DNA from: Streptomyces sp. CBMA152
Lineage (GTDB): Bacteria > Actinomycetota > Actinomycetes > Streptomycetales > Streptomycetaceae
Assembly: GCF_014596475.1 (NCBI RefSeq)
Contig: NZ_MECJ01000002.1
Location: 310,001-374,000, forward strand
Length of the DNA stretch: 64,000 nucleotides
Direction: 5' to 3'
The translations under genes were made by a program, and so were the position numbers. Below the pieces are notes generated by a model. That model ran no database searches. It saw nothing but the letters and a program-made list of their open reading frames with translations, and was not told where the DNA came from. Positions 19,358-27,201 of this stretch are shown here, piece after piece (within the stretch, counting starts at the first letter, position 1; every line of letters starts with the position of its first letter).

Positions 19358-20173
19358 GTGAGTGGACTGATGCGGGGCAAGGTTGTTCTGGTGACCGGCG
19401 CGGCCCGTGGGCAGGGGCGCGCGCATGTGGTGCGGATGGCGGCGGAAGGCGCCGACGTGATCGCCGTCGACGTGTGCGCGACGCTGCCGGGCGTGGCCTA
19501 TACGTCGTCGGTGCCCACCGACCTCGCGGAGACCGTCGCCCTGGCGGAGAAGTCCGGGCAGCAGGTCATTCCCCTGGTGGCCGATGTCCGGGACCTCGCC
19601 GGATTACGGGAATCGGTCGACGGGGCCGTGGAAGCCCTCGGGCGCCTCGACACCGTGGTGGCCAACGCGGGTATCTGTATCCCGTGCGCCTGGGACGAGG
19701 TCACCGAGGAGATCTTCCAGGACACCATGGACGTCAACGTACGAGGCACCTGGAACACGGTGATGGCGACCGCTCCCCATCTGGTGGCGGCGGGCGGTGG
19801 CTCCATCGTGCTGATGAGTTCGTCGGCGGGCCTGAAGGTGCAGCCGTTCATGATTCCGTACACCACCAGCAAGTTCGCGGTGCGTGGGATGGCGAAGGCG
19901 TTCGCCGCCGAGCTCGCGCGGTTCGGCATCCGGGTCAACAGTGTGCACCCGACCGGCGTCGACACCGCGATGGGCAGCCGCGCCATGCTCACCCAGGTCG
20001 CCAAGGCGAGCATGGCCGATCCACGGCTGCGGGGCATGCTGGTCAACATGCAGCCGGTCGACGGTATTTCGGTCGAGGACGTGGCCGACGCCGTACTGTT
20101 CCTGGCGTCCGACTCCTCCCGTCATGTCACCGCGCACGCGATGGCCGTCGACGCCGGGGTCAGCGAGTTCTGA
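19358..20173 (+). CDS. Short-chain dehydrogenase of the mycofactocin-coupled type
   Basis: The 271-residue NAD(P)-dependent SDR has nucleotide motif VTGAARGQGRAH (characteristic of the mycofactocin-coupled SDR group), VVANAGI, catalytic SSS and Tyr-x-x-x-Lys in MIPYTTSKFAV, and the C-terminus VTAHAMAVDAGVSEF. GTG 19358 is chosen because GGGAGAGG lies 9 bp upstream. In hygromycin A biosynthesis an SDR in this position of the cluster (recalled as Hyg26) oxidises C-5'' of the dihydro compound in the last step; that role is inferred here. Codon 83 is a TTA leucine (19604-19606), implying bldA dependence. Its 3' end overlaps the convergent HAD gene by 14 bp. Confidence 0.82.
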   Translation: MSGLMRGKVVLVTGAARGQGRAHVVRMAAEGADVIAVDVCATLPGVAYTSSVPTDLAETVALAEKSGQQVIPLVADVRDLAGLRESVDGAVEALGRLDTVVANAGICIPCAWDEVTEEIFQDTMDVNVRGTWNTVMATAPHLVAAGGGSIVLMSSSAGLKVQPFMIPYTTSKFAVRGMAKAFAAELARFGIRVNSVHPTGVDTAMGSRAMLTQVAKASMADPRLRGMLVNMQPVDGISVEDVADAVLFLASDSSRHVTAHAMAVDAGVSEF

Positions 20174-20813
20174 TCCGGGGTGTGGCGCCGACCAGGTTCT
20201 CGACGGTCGTCCGCAGACGCTCGCGCAGCACCGCCGGGCTGCTGATGTGCAGGGTGTGCATGCCCAGTTCACGCGCGGCCGTGATGACCGCGATCCGGTC
20301 GTCGACCATCAGCGCCTCGCGCGGATCGATACCGCACCGGTCCAGTGTCTCGGCGAAGTACTCGGCCGAGGGCTTCACCTGGCCGACCCGCCACGATGAA
20401 CAGAGATGGTCGAACAGCCGGTAGTGGTGGTGCCGTTGGTTCTTGAGTTCGTCCCAGTGCGCGGCCTCGTTGTTGGCGAGGACCAGGGTGACCTCCGGAT
20501 GCTCGCCGGCCACCTCGGCCAGCTCCATGACGTTGGCGCTGTGGCAGCGGACGTTGTCGGTATACCGCCGGTCCACCCACTCCGCGTCGTACGCGCCCAC
20601 CAGCGGGCTGCCCGCCTCGTCGAGCAGCCCGCGCAGGACATCGTGCACATGGCACACGCCGCTCTCGTAGAGATGCGCCGACGACTGGACGGCCCACAGC
20701 AGCCGGTCCGCGTCGACGCGATGGCGGCGCGCGATCTCCGGTACGAACGCGGTCTCCTCCGTGATGTTGTTGAACAGGACGCCACCGGCGTCGACCAGTA
20801 ATGCCTGAAGCAT
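20160..20813 (-). CDS. HAD-superfamily hydrolase (probable phosphatase)
   Basis: The 217-residue protein has HAD motif I reading LLVDAGGVLFNN instead of the common DxDGT, motif II in VTLVLANNE, motif III lysine in GQVKPSAEYF, and motif IV in EALMVDDRIAVI. The first Asp is present but the second Asp of motif I is replaced by Gly, so phosphatase activity is not certain. By cluster position it would correspond to the phosphatase proposed for the inositol branch of hygromycin A (recalled as Hyg25). The fifth codon is TTA (20799-20801), marking bldA control. ATG 20813 has an AAAGGGA site upstream. It is convergent with the SDR gene and divergent from the MaoC gene. Confidence 0.75.
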   Translation of the reverse strand: MLQALLVDAGGVLFNNITEETAFVPEIARRHRVDADRLLWAVQSSAHLYESGVCHVHDVLRGLLDEAGSPLVGAYDAEWVDRRYTDNVRCHSANVMELAEVAGEHPEVTLVLANNEAAHWDELKNQRHHHYRLFDHLCSSWRVGQVKPSAEYFAETLDRCGIDPREALMVDDRIAVITAARELGMHTLHISSPAVLRERLRTTVENLVGATPRIRTR

Positions 20814-20863
20814 TGCTCAATTCCCTTTCAGTCGTCGGGCGTATGTGGGAAAGGTGTTCTCTT

Positions 20864-21721
20864 ATGTCGCTCTACCGCGATCTCGTCGGGCGGACCTGGG
20901 ATTCCGGGACCCGGCAGTGGGCCTTTGCCGACACCGCCCTCTATGCGCTCGGGGTCGGCGCGGGCGCCGAGGATCCCACCAGCGAGTTGGAGTTCACCAC
21001 GGAGAATTCCGGAAGAGTCGCGCCCGCAGTGCTGCCGACGTTCGCCACCACCCTCGTCTCCCGCGAGGCCCAGCCCGCGCTCGGCGACTTCGATGTGTCG
21101 CAGCTGCTGCACACCGAACAGTCACTGACCCTGCACGGCCCGCTCCCCGTCGAGGGCACGGCGTCCACGACCTCCCGGCTGACCGCGCTCAGGGACCGGG
21201 GCCGCAGCGCGCTCGCGGTGATCGAGTCCTCGTGCGTGCACCCGCACACCGGCCAGCCGCTCGCCGACCTCCGCACCGGACTGACCATCCGACACGAAGG
21301 CGGCTTCGGCGGTGACCCGGGCGAGGAGGAGCCGTGGGAACGGCCGACGGGAGAGCCCGGCCACGAGGTCACCTATCGCACCGCACCCAACCAGGCCCTG
21401 CTCTACCGCCTCAGCGGCGACCGCAACCCGCTGCACTGCGACCCCGTGATCGCCGGACGCCTCGGCTTCCGGCGGCCCCTGCTGCACGGCCTGTGCACCT
21501 TCGGGTTCGCCGGCCGGGCGCTGCTGCACACGCTCTGCGGCGGCGACACGGGCCGGTTCGGGACGATGTCCGGCCGGTTCACCTCGCCCGTGCTGCCGGG
21601 CCAGGACCTGACCGTACGGATCTGGGAGCAGGAAGCATCCGCGCTGTTCGAGGTCCGGTCCGGGCAACGGGTCGTCCTCGATCGCGGCAGGTTCATCCGG
21701 CGTGTCCCTGGCGGGAGTTGA
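20864..21721 (+). CDS. MaoC-like (R)-hydratase / dehydratase, double hot-dog
   Basis: The 285-residue protein has a degenerate N-terminal hot-dog half and a catalytic C-terminal half. The latter carries the hydratase-2 motif YRLSGDRNPLHCDPVIAG (catalytic Asp and His), followed by LLHGLCTFGFAGRA. It should dehydrate a beta-hydroxyacyl thioester. In this cluster the natural job is forming the double bond of the alpha-methylcinnamoyl unit after ketoreduction. The start at ATG 20864 is preceded by GGGAAAGG; the open frame upstream overlaps the divergent HAD gene and is not used. Confidence 0.82.
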   Translation: MSLYRDLVGRTWDSGTRQWAFADTALYALGVGAGAEDPTSELEFTTENSGRVAPAVLPTFATTLVSREAQPALGDFDVSQLLHTEQSLTLHGPLPVEGTASTTSRLTALRDRGRSALAVIESSCVHPHTGQPLADLRTGLTIRHEGGFGGDPGEEEPWERPTGEPGHEVTYRTAPNQALLYRLSGDRNPLHCDPVIAGRLGFRRPLLHGLCTFGFAGRALLHTLCGGDTGRFGTMSGRFTSPVLPGQDLTVRIWEQEASALFEVRSGQRVVLDRGRFIRRVPGGS

Positions 21722-21729
21722 GTGCGGTC

Positions 21730-22713
21730 TCAGCCCGCATCCGCACGTCCGCACGGCTCGGCGAGCGTGTCGACGTACCAGCGAACCGTGCTCCGCACCC
21801 CTTCCGGCAGCCCGATGCCCGGCTCCCACCCGGTGGCGCGCAGCCGGGAGATGTCGAGCAGCTTGCGCGGGGTCCCGTCGGGTCTGGCGGTGTCCCAGGT
21901 GATCCGACCGGTGAAGCCGACCGCCTCGGCCACCAGCGCGGCCAGGTCCGCGATGCTCAGGTCCTCGCCGACGCCGATGTTGACCGGCGACGGATCGTCG
22001 TAGTGGTCCAGCAGATGCAGGCACGCCGCTGCCAGGTCGTCGACGTGGATGAACTCCCGGCGCGGTGTGCCGCTGCCCCAGACCACGACCTCCTCGGCGC
22101 CGGAGCGGACCGCCTCGTGAAAGCGCCGGATCAGCGCGGGCAGGACGTGCGAGCGGGTCGGATGGAAGGTGTCGCCGGGGCCGTACACGTTGGTCGGCAT
22201 CGCGGAGATCCAGCGGCGGCCGTACTGCCTGCGATACGACCGCACCGCCAGCACTCCCGCGATCTTGGCGATGGCGTACGCGTCGTTGGTCTCCTCCAAC
22301 GGGCCGGTGAGCAGGGCGGATTCGGGGATCGGCTGGGGGCTGTGCTTCGGGTAGATGCACGAGGAACCCAGGAACAGGAGTCGGTCCACGTCGGCCGCGT
22401 GCGCCGCCGTGAACAGGTTCGTCTGGATTCTGAGGTTGTCGTTGAGGAACTCCACCGGCTCCGCGTCGTTGGCGGCGATGCCCCCGACCCGGGCGGCCGC
22501 GTCGATGACGACGGCGGGCCGGATCGAGGTGATCCGGTCGAGCGTGGCTTGGGCGTCGGTGAGATCCACGTCCTTGGAGTGGATCCCGACGACCGAGGTG
22601 AACCCCTCGGCTTCGAGGCGGCGGAGCACGGCCGAGCCGACGAGTCCGGACGAGCCCGCGACCAGCACGGTCGCCGAGCGGTCGAGGGCAGGCTGAGGTG
22701 TGGGCATGGTCAT
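21730..22713 (-). CDS. fcl: GDP-L-fucose synthase (epimerase/reductase)
   Basis: A 327-residue NAD(P)-dependent extended SDR that converts GDP-4-keto-6-deoxymannose to GDP-L-fucose by 3,5-epimerisation and reduction. Visible features are the Rossmann loop VAGSSGLVGSAV, AARVGGI, FLGSSCIYPKHSPQPIPE, the Tyr-x-x-x-Lys pair in NDAYAIAKIAG, and NVYGPGDTFHP. It partners with the GDP-mannose 4,6-dehydratase encoded at 39184-40233, 17 kb away in the same cluster; together they supply the fucosyl unit of a hygromycin A-type product. ATG 22713 overlaps the stop of the upstream acyltransferase gene by 4 bp. Confidence 0.9.
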   Translation of the reverse strand: MTMPTPQPALDRSATVLVAGSSGLVGSAVLRRLEAEGFTSVVGIHSKDVDLTDAQATLDRITSIRPAVVIDAAARVGGIAANDAEPVEFLNDNLRIQTNLFTAAHAADVDRLLFLGSSCIYPKHSPQPIPESALLTGPLEETNDAYAIAKIAGVLAVRSYRRQYGRRWISAMPTNVYGPGDTFHPTRSHVLPALIRRFHEAVRSGAEEVVVWGSGTPRREFIHVDDLAAACLHLLDHYDDPSPVNIGVGEDLSIADLAALVAEAVGFTGRITWDTARPDGTPRKLLDISRLRATGWEPGIGLPEGVRSTVRWYVDTLAEPCGRADAG

Positions 22714-24038
22714 CCTCGTTCGGCGGGCTTGTGCTGAGCAGGCGGTTGTACGGGGCGGACGTCGAGCGGGATCGGCAGCTCAAGCCCCCGGCAGTGCAGC
22801 GCTCCGAGCAGGCGCAACAGCGACACCGGCTCCGGCGTCTCCCGCTGGCCGGACGCGATCACCAGCGGATCCTCGATCCCCTCGGCCCGCAGCGTCTGCC
22901 GGATCGGCGGGATCAGCACCGGGTGCGGGCCGATCTCCACATATGCCCGGATGCCCCGGCGGGCCAGCACGGAGACCGCCTGGGTGAAGCGGACGGGCCG
23001 GCGCAGATTGCGCGCCCAGTAGTCGGCGGTGGCGAGCCCGGCCGGGTCCGGTTCGCCGTCGACGGTCGAGATCCAGGGGACGCGTGGCGCGGCCGGGACG
23101 AGATCGGCCAGCGCGTCCCGCATCTCGGGCAGCACGCCGTCCACGAACGGGCTGTGCGAGGCCGCGTTGATCCGGATCGTCCGACACCGCACGCCCTCGG
23201 CCTCCAACTCGGCCACCAGCGCCCGGGTCGCCTCGGCCTCCCCGGTGACCACCGTCTCGCTCGGCGCGGAGTGGGCGGCGACGACCACCGTCCCCGGTAT
23301 CTCCGCGCAGCGGCGCTCGACGGTGTGCCGGTCGAGGCCGACCGTCGCCATCGCACCGCCGCCTCCCGCCCTGGTCAGCAGGCTGGAGCGCACGGTGACG
23401 ACCCGCGCCGCCTCGGCGAGGGTCAGCGCACCCGCGACATGGGCGGCGGCGACCTCGCCGAGGCTGTGCCCCACGACCGCCGCCGGCCGCAGTCCCAGTG
23501 AGCGCAGCCAGTGGGCGGTCGCGACCTGCACGGCGAAGATGAGCGGCTGGGTCGTGTCCGGGCTGCCGGTCTCCCCGTCCGCTGAGCTCATCAGCGGCTC
23601 GACGACGCCGAAGGGCAGCAGTGCGTCGAGTTCCGTGAGTACTTTCGCGGCCGCCGGCGACCAGTTGAGCAGGGCGCGTCCCATGCCCGGCCACTGGCTG
23701 CCGTGGCCGCCGAAGCACCAGGCGACCCGCGAGGCGGCGCCGTCGGCCCGGCCCGACACCCAGCGCGGACTCGGCAGGCCGTCGGCGAAGAACGACAGCC
23801 CCTCGACCAGACCCGCCCGATCCGCGGCCGCGACCGCGAGGCGTTCCTCACCGGGCCGGGACGCGCGGCGCGTGGGCACCAACGACTCGGGCCGGGCGCC
23901 ATCGGTCAACGACTGCGCCGCCGCTCTCGCCGCATCCGTCAACTCGCCCCGGCCGTCGGCGGAGAACACCAGCAACCACGGCGGGGGAGCCGGTACCGAG
24001 CCGTCGGTCGAAACCGCTGCCTCACTGTCGGATGACAT
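22710..24038 (-). CDS. Discrete polyketide acyltransferase, methylmalonyl-type
   Basis: The 442-residue stand-alone AT matches the acyltransferase domain of modular polyketide synthases. It has the oxyanion region CFGGHGSQWPGMG, the conserved QP in TTQPLIFAV, nucleophile Ser192 in VVGHSLGEVAA, and catalytic His295 in the specificity motif AASH. That motif is nearer the YASH form of methylmalonyl-specific ATs than the HAFH of malonyl-specific ones, fitting the alpha-methyl group of the hygromycin A cinnamoyl unit. It would load an extender onto one of the two cluster ACPs in trans. ATG 24038 is preceded by a GGGAG site; the upstream open frame is repeat DNA. Confidence 0.85.
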   Translation of the reverse strand: MSSDSEAAVSTDGSVPAPPPWLLVFSADGRGELTDAARAAAQSLTDGARPESLVPTRRASRPGEERLAVAAADRAGLVEGLSFFADGLPSPRWVSGRADGAASRVAWCFGGHGSQWPGMGRALLNWSPAAAKVLTELDALLPFGVVEPLMSSADGETGSPDTTQPLIFAVQVATAHWLRSLGLRPAAVVGHSLGEVAAAHVAGALTLAEAARVVTVRSSLLTRAGGGGAMATVGLDRHTVERRCAEIPGTVVVAAHSAPSETVVTGEAEATRALVAELEAEGVRCRTIRINAASHSPFVDGVLPEMRDALADLVPAAPRVPWISTVDGEPDPAGLATADYWARNLRRPVRFTQAVSVLARRGIRAYVEIGPHPVLIPPIRQTLRAEGIEDPLVIASGQRETPEPVSLLRLLGALHCRGLELPIPLDVRPVQPPAQHKPAERG

Positions 24039-24140
24039 AAGCACTCCCAATTTCCGTAAGCCTGACCGGTTTTCATAAAGGATCGACACGTCGTCAGGAC
24101 TTGCTACCATCGCTTGCGCTGGAAATATCGGACAGTTGCC

Positions 24141-24200
24141 CGATAACGCCATGCGCGATAACGCCATGCGCGATAACGCGATGCTCGACAACGCGATAAA
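24141..24200. repeat. Four tandem 15-bp repeats between divergent genes
   Basis: Units CGATAACGCCATGCG (24141-24155 and an identical copy at 24156-24170), then two degenerate copies at 24171-24185 and 24186-24200. The array lies in the 176-bp divergent promoter region between the acyltransferase and the resistance-type kinase, ending 14 bp before the kinase start. It is not part of a called gene. It may be a multi-site operator or a slippage-prone minisatellite. Confidence 0.8.
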
Positions 24201-24214
24201 GGAGTAGAGGAAGC

Positions 24215-24766
24215 ATGCCGGAAACCTCCTTCCAGGGCCAGATCGTCGACACCGAACCCGCCTCCGACGTATTTCTCGTCATCGGCATTCCGGGATCCGG
24301 GAAGAGTTCGGTGTCGGACAGCCTGGCCCGTCGGTTCCCGCTCGGTGCGCACATCGAGGGCGACCACCTCCAGGACCTGATCGTGTCGGGGGGACATCTG
24401 CCGTCGCCGGAGGAGGACTTGGAGGCAGATCGCCAGCTGCTGCTGCGGGCCCGTAACGCGTCGGTCCTTGCACGCAGTTTCCACGCCGGCGGTGTCGTCC
24501 CGGTCATCGACGATGTGGTGGTCCGGCGTGCGCACCTGGAGTTCTATCTGGAGCAGTTGAAGGATCTGCCGCTGCGGTTGATCGTGCTCGCGCCGTCGGC
24601 GGACGTGGTGGCCCGGCGGGTCGCCGAGCGGGACAAGGTGCTCGCGGACGACTGGTCGTTCCTGGACGACGCGATGCGTAAGGAACTCGCCGGTCAGGGA
24701 ACGTGGTTCGACAGCTCCGAGCTGACCCTGAAGGAGACGGTCGACGCCATTCTCGCCTCGGGTTGA
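24215..24766 (+). CDS. Small P-loop kinase, probable antibiotic O-phosphotransferase (self-resistance)
   Basis: The 183-residue AAA/zeta-toxin/chloramphenicol-phosphotransferase-like kinase has a Walker A loop FLVIGIPGSGKSSVSD (residues 20-35), HIEGDHLQDL as the substrate/Mg segment, and VARRVAERDKVLADD as the lid arginine region. In the hygromycin A producer a phosphotransferase (recalled as Hyg21) inactivates the antibiotic by O-phosphorylation. This gene has the right size, family and position for the same role. It is read alone on the plus strand, behind a four-copy 15-bp repeat, and ends in a strong bidirectional terminator. Confidence 0.75.
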   Translation: MPETSFQGQIVDTEPASDVFLVIGIPGSGKSSVSDSLARRFPLGAHIEGDHLQDLIVSGGHLPSPEEDLEADRQLLLRARNASVLARSFHAGGVVPVIDDVVVRRAHLEFYLEQLKDLPLRLIVLAPSADVVARRVAERDKVLADDWSFLDDAMRKELAGQGTWFDSSELTLKETVDAILASG

Positions 24767-24780
24767 TGCGCTGAGCACAG

Positions 24781-24820
24781 GTGCGGCGCGGGGAGTCCGG
24801 GCGGATTCCCCGCGCCGCAC
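24781..24820. terminator. Bidirectional hairpin terminator
   Basis: A perfect 14-bp stem, GTGCGGCGCGGGGA (24781-24794) with TCCCCGCGCCGCAC (24807-24820) and a 12-nt loop, lies between two convergent gene ends (24766 and 24832). It should stop transcription from both sides, including the long minus-strand operon. Confidence 0.85.
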
Positions 24821-24831
24821 GCGTGTGTTCC

Positions 24832-25950
24832 TCAGCTGCCGTCGACACGGCGGACGGCCGTCAGCCAGGTACGCATGAGGTGGGCGCTGCGGTGCAGGAA
24901 CGCCCGTGCCTCGGGCGACCAGGCCCGGCCCCGGGCCTGCTCGGCGAAGTCCTGCAAGCCGTGGCTGAGGGATTCGTACGCCTCGCGGTAGTCGCTGCCC
25001 TGCAGCGGGAACACCCGTAGCCACTCCAGGAGTTCGTCCATGAACCGGATCGCGGGCAGCTCGATGGTGAGGTCGTTGAGCAGGTCGTGTTCATTGCGCT
25101 CATGGTTGACCAGCGGACCGCCGAACCGCACCGAGTGGCCCAGATGTTTGGCGCACGCGGCGACGAAGTACCCGCTGAAGATGTCACCGAAGCGCTCCAC
25201 CGCCGCGCCGCCGATGGGCTGACCCATGCGCAGGAAGTAGTACGCGGGCAGGGCGTCGTGGTGCACGGCGGTGTTCTGGGAGTTGACGGGGCACCAGGTG
25301 TTCTTGGCCAGTACGGCGGGTTTGCCGTTGTACGCGGTCACCCTCGGCCGGACCGCGAGCCGGGTCACCGCGTCCACATCGGGATCGTCCAGCCACAGCC
25401 CGGCGTTGACACGCACATCCGCCACCTCTTCGGTGGTGGTGACCTCGGTCGCGCTCTCCCGGGGCCCGTAGGGGAAACCCCGGGGGAAGACCCGGCAGGG
25501 GTCCACGGTGAGCAGATCGCACGCGTTGAACCAACCGTCGGCCGCCGACACCACGGGGTGGCGCACCGGACCCTGGAGGACGATGCGGTGCTCGTCGAGG
25601 AACGGGCGGTCGATCGGCAGGTTGTCGTCGTCCATCGAGACGGCCAGGGCACTGCCGTTCGCGTACGACAGCAGATAGCCGATGTTGCGGCGGTTGTCGG
25701 AGTCGTACGGGATCAGCTCGGGCACACCGAGCTTCGCCAGCAGCCGGTCCTGCTCCTCGATATCGGGGGAGACGACCGTGGCGCCCCGGGCGCGGGCCTT
25801 GTCACAGGCTTCGTAGAACGACTTGGGCGTCTTGCGGTCGGGTATGACGACGAGTCGGGCACCGCTCTCGGCGAGGGTGTCGGCGTAGTGCTCCAGGAAC
25901 GATCCGGAGCCGATGGTGGTGATGACGATGTCGATCGCTTCGGTGGACAT
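24832..25950 (-). CDS. GDP-pyranose mutase-like protein (reversibly glycosylated polypeptide / GT75 type)
   Basis: The 372-residue protein starts with the RGP-family pattern IDIVITTIGSGSFLEHYAD and carries the metal/nucleotide-sugar motif ALAVSMDDDNLPID (Asp triad 107-109). It also has RVNAGLWLDDPDVDAVTRL, and WCPVNSQNTAV as in plant UDP-arabinopyranose mutases. A bacterial relative from the A201A pathway (MtdL) is a GDP-pyranose mutase; from memory, the hygromycin A homologue is Hyg20. The expected reaction is ring contraction of GDP-L-fucopyranose to GDP-L-fucofuranose. It is the last gene of the large minus-strand operon before the terminator, 6 bp after the MFS gene. Confidence 0.75.
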   Translation of the reverse strand: MSTEAIDIVITTIGSGSFLEHYADTLAESGARLVVIPDRKTPKSFYEACDKARARGATVVSPDIEEQDRLLAKLGVPELIPYDSDNRRNIGYLLSYANGSALAVSMDDDNLPIDRPFLDEHRIVLQGPVRHPVVSAADGWFNACDLLTVDPCRVFPRGFPYGPRESATEVTTTEEVADVRVNAGLWLDDPDVDAVTRLAVRPRVTAYNGKPAVLAKNTWCPVNSQNTAVHHDALPAYYFLRMGQPIGGAAVERFGDIFSGYFVAACAKHLGHSVRFGGPLVNHERNEHDLLNDLTIELPAIRFMDELLEWLRVFPLQGSDYREAYESLSHGLQDFAEQARGRAWSPEARAFLHRSAHLMRTWLTAVRRVDGS

Positions 25951-25956
25951 GTGTGG

Positions 25957-27201
25957 TCACTCCAAAGTGGGGATGTCCCGCCAGTTCCGCAGGCGGGAGG
26001 AGGCGGTGATGAGCGGGGCGCTGAGCCAGAGGAACATCACGACGGTCAAACCGAGCCGTGGGCCGAACAGGCTCCCGAGGCCGCCGCCGACGAGGCCGCC
26101 GAAGAAGAGCATGCCGCGGCTGATGAACCGGACGCAGGCGACGGTCCGTTGCAGCAGATCGGGCGGTGTGAGGAGTTGTACGAGCGTTGCCTGGCCGACC
26201 GTGAACACGGAGAAACCGGCGTGGAACAGCAGCGCACCGCACAGGAACAGCAGCAACCCCGAGCCGGGCCGGGTCAGGGGCAGCAGCAACCCCGCCGGGG
26301 CGAGGACGGCGGCCGGGACCCAGACGGCGCGTGCGGTGCCCAGGCGGCGGCTGACGCGGCCCGCGCTGAACGCCCCGATCAGCCCGCCGATGCCCACCGA
26401 CCCGAGCAGCATGCCCAGGGTGCCCGGGGCGATCCCGACGTCGTCGGCCAGGAAGATGACGACCAGCGCCTCGTACGCGGCGAAGCAGCAATTGCCGACG
26501 GCCGAGCCGGCGATGGAGGCCAGCAGCACCCGCCGCCGCTTGATGAACCGTACGGCCTCGGCAAGTTCGGCCCACAGACCCTCCCCGCACGTCGCGTTGG
26601 TGGTGGCCTCGACGTGGGAGCGCATCATCAGGTTGCAGGACGCGGACGCGACGAAGCCCGCCGAGTTGAGCAGCGGAGCGTGCTCGGCTCCGAGCAGCTG
26701 CACGGTGAAACCCGCCACCGTCGGCCCGAACGCGAGCGACACCGCGCGGGCGACCTGCAGCCGTATGTTGCCGTAGACGAGTTTGTCCTTCGGTAACATC
26801 CGTGGCGGCATGGACAGATACACGATCTCGTAGAACACCGTCGCACAGCTGACCAGGACGTTGGACAGATAGAGGTGCCACAGGGCGAGATGGCCGGTCG
26901 CCGACAGGATCGGCACCATGGTCACGATCGCCGCCCGGCCGAGGTCGGCCAGGAGCAGCATCGTCCTCGGCGGCAGCCGCGCGCTGTACACGCCGGCCGG
27001 CAGGGTCAGGATCAGCCAAGGCAGATACCCGGCGGCGGTGATGAGCCCGACCTGGCCGACGCTCGCCCCGAGGGTCTGGGCGGCGAGCAGCGGGAAGGCG
27101 ACCACCGTCGCCATCCCGCACAGCTGGCTGATCCCGCTGCCGATCCACAGCAGGCGGAAGTCCCGCTCGCGGTCGGACTCGGTCGCGAGGGTCACGGTCA
27201 T
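25957..27201 (-). CDS. MFS efflux transporter
   Basis: The 414-residue protein has about 10-12 membrane helices and the N-terminal pattern DFRLLWIGSGISQLCGMATV of the MFS_3-like drug exporters. It is the probable proton-dependent exporter of the cluster product; hygromycin A production is reported to be linked to a proton-gradient efflux protein (recalled as Hyg19). Codon 136 is TTA (26794-26796), implying bldA control. ATG 27201 overlaps the stop of the upstream oxidoreductase gene (ATGA). Confidence 0.82.
   Translation of the reverse strand: MTVTLATESDRERDFRLLWIGSGISQLCGMATVVAFPLLAAQTLGASVGQVGLITAAGYLPWLILTLPAGVYSARLPPRTMLLLADLGRAAIVTMVPILSATGHLALWHLYLSNVLVSCATVFYEIVYLSMPPRMLPKDKLVYGNIRLQVARAVSLAFGPTVAGFTVQLLGAEHAPLLNSAGFVASASCNLMMRSHVEATTNATCGEGLWAELAEAVRFIKRRRVLLASIAGSAVGNCCFAAYEALVVIFLADDVGIAPGTLGMLLGSVGIGGLIGAFSAGRVSRRLGTARAVWVPAAVLAPAGLLLPLTRPGSGLLLFLCGALLFHAGFSVFTVGQATLVQLLTPPDLLQRTVACVRFISRGMLFFGGLVGGGLGSLFGPRLGLTVVMFLWLSAPLITASSRLRNWRDIPTLE

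Noticed and set aside
24185-24191. N-terminal extension of the discrete acyltransferase to position 24191
   Set aside because: The extension would translate the 15-bp tandem repeats into MALSR units and has no ribosome binding site, whereas ATG 24038 has one and starts a normal AT sequence.
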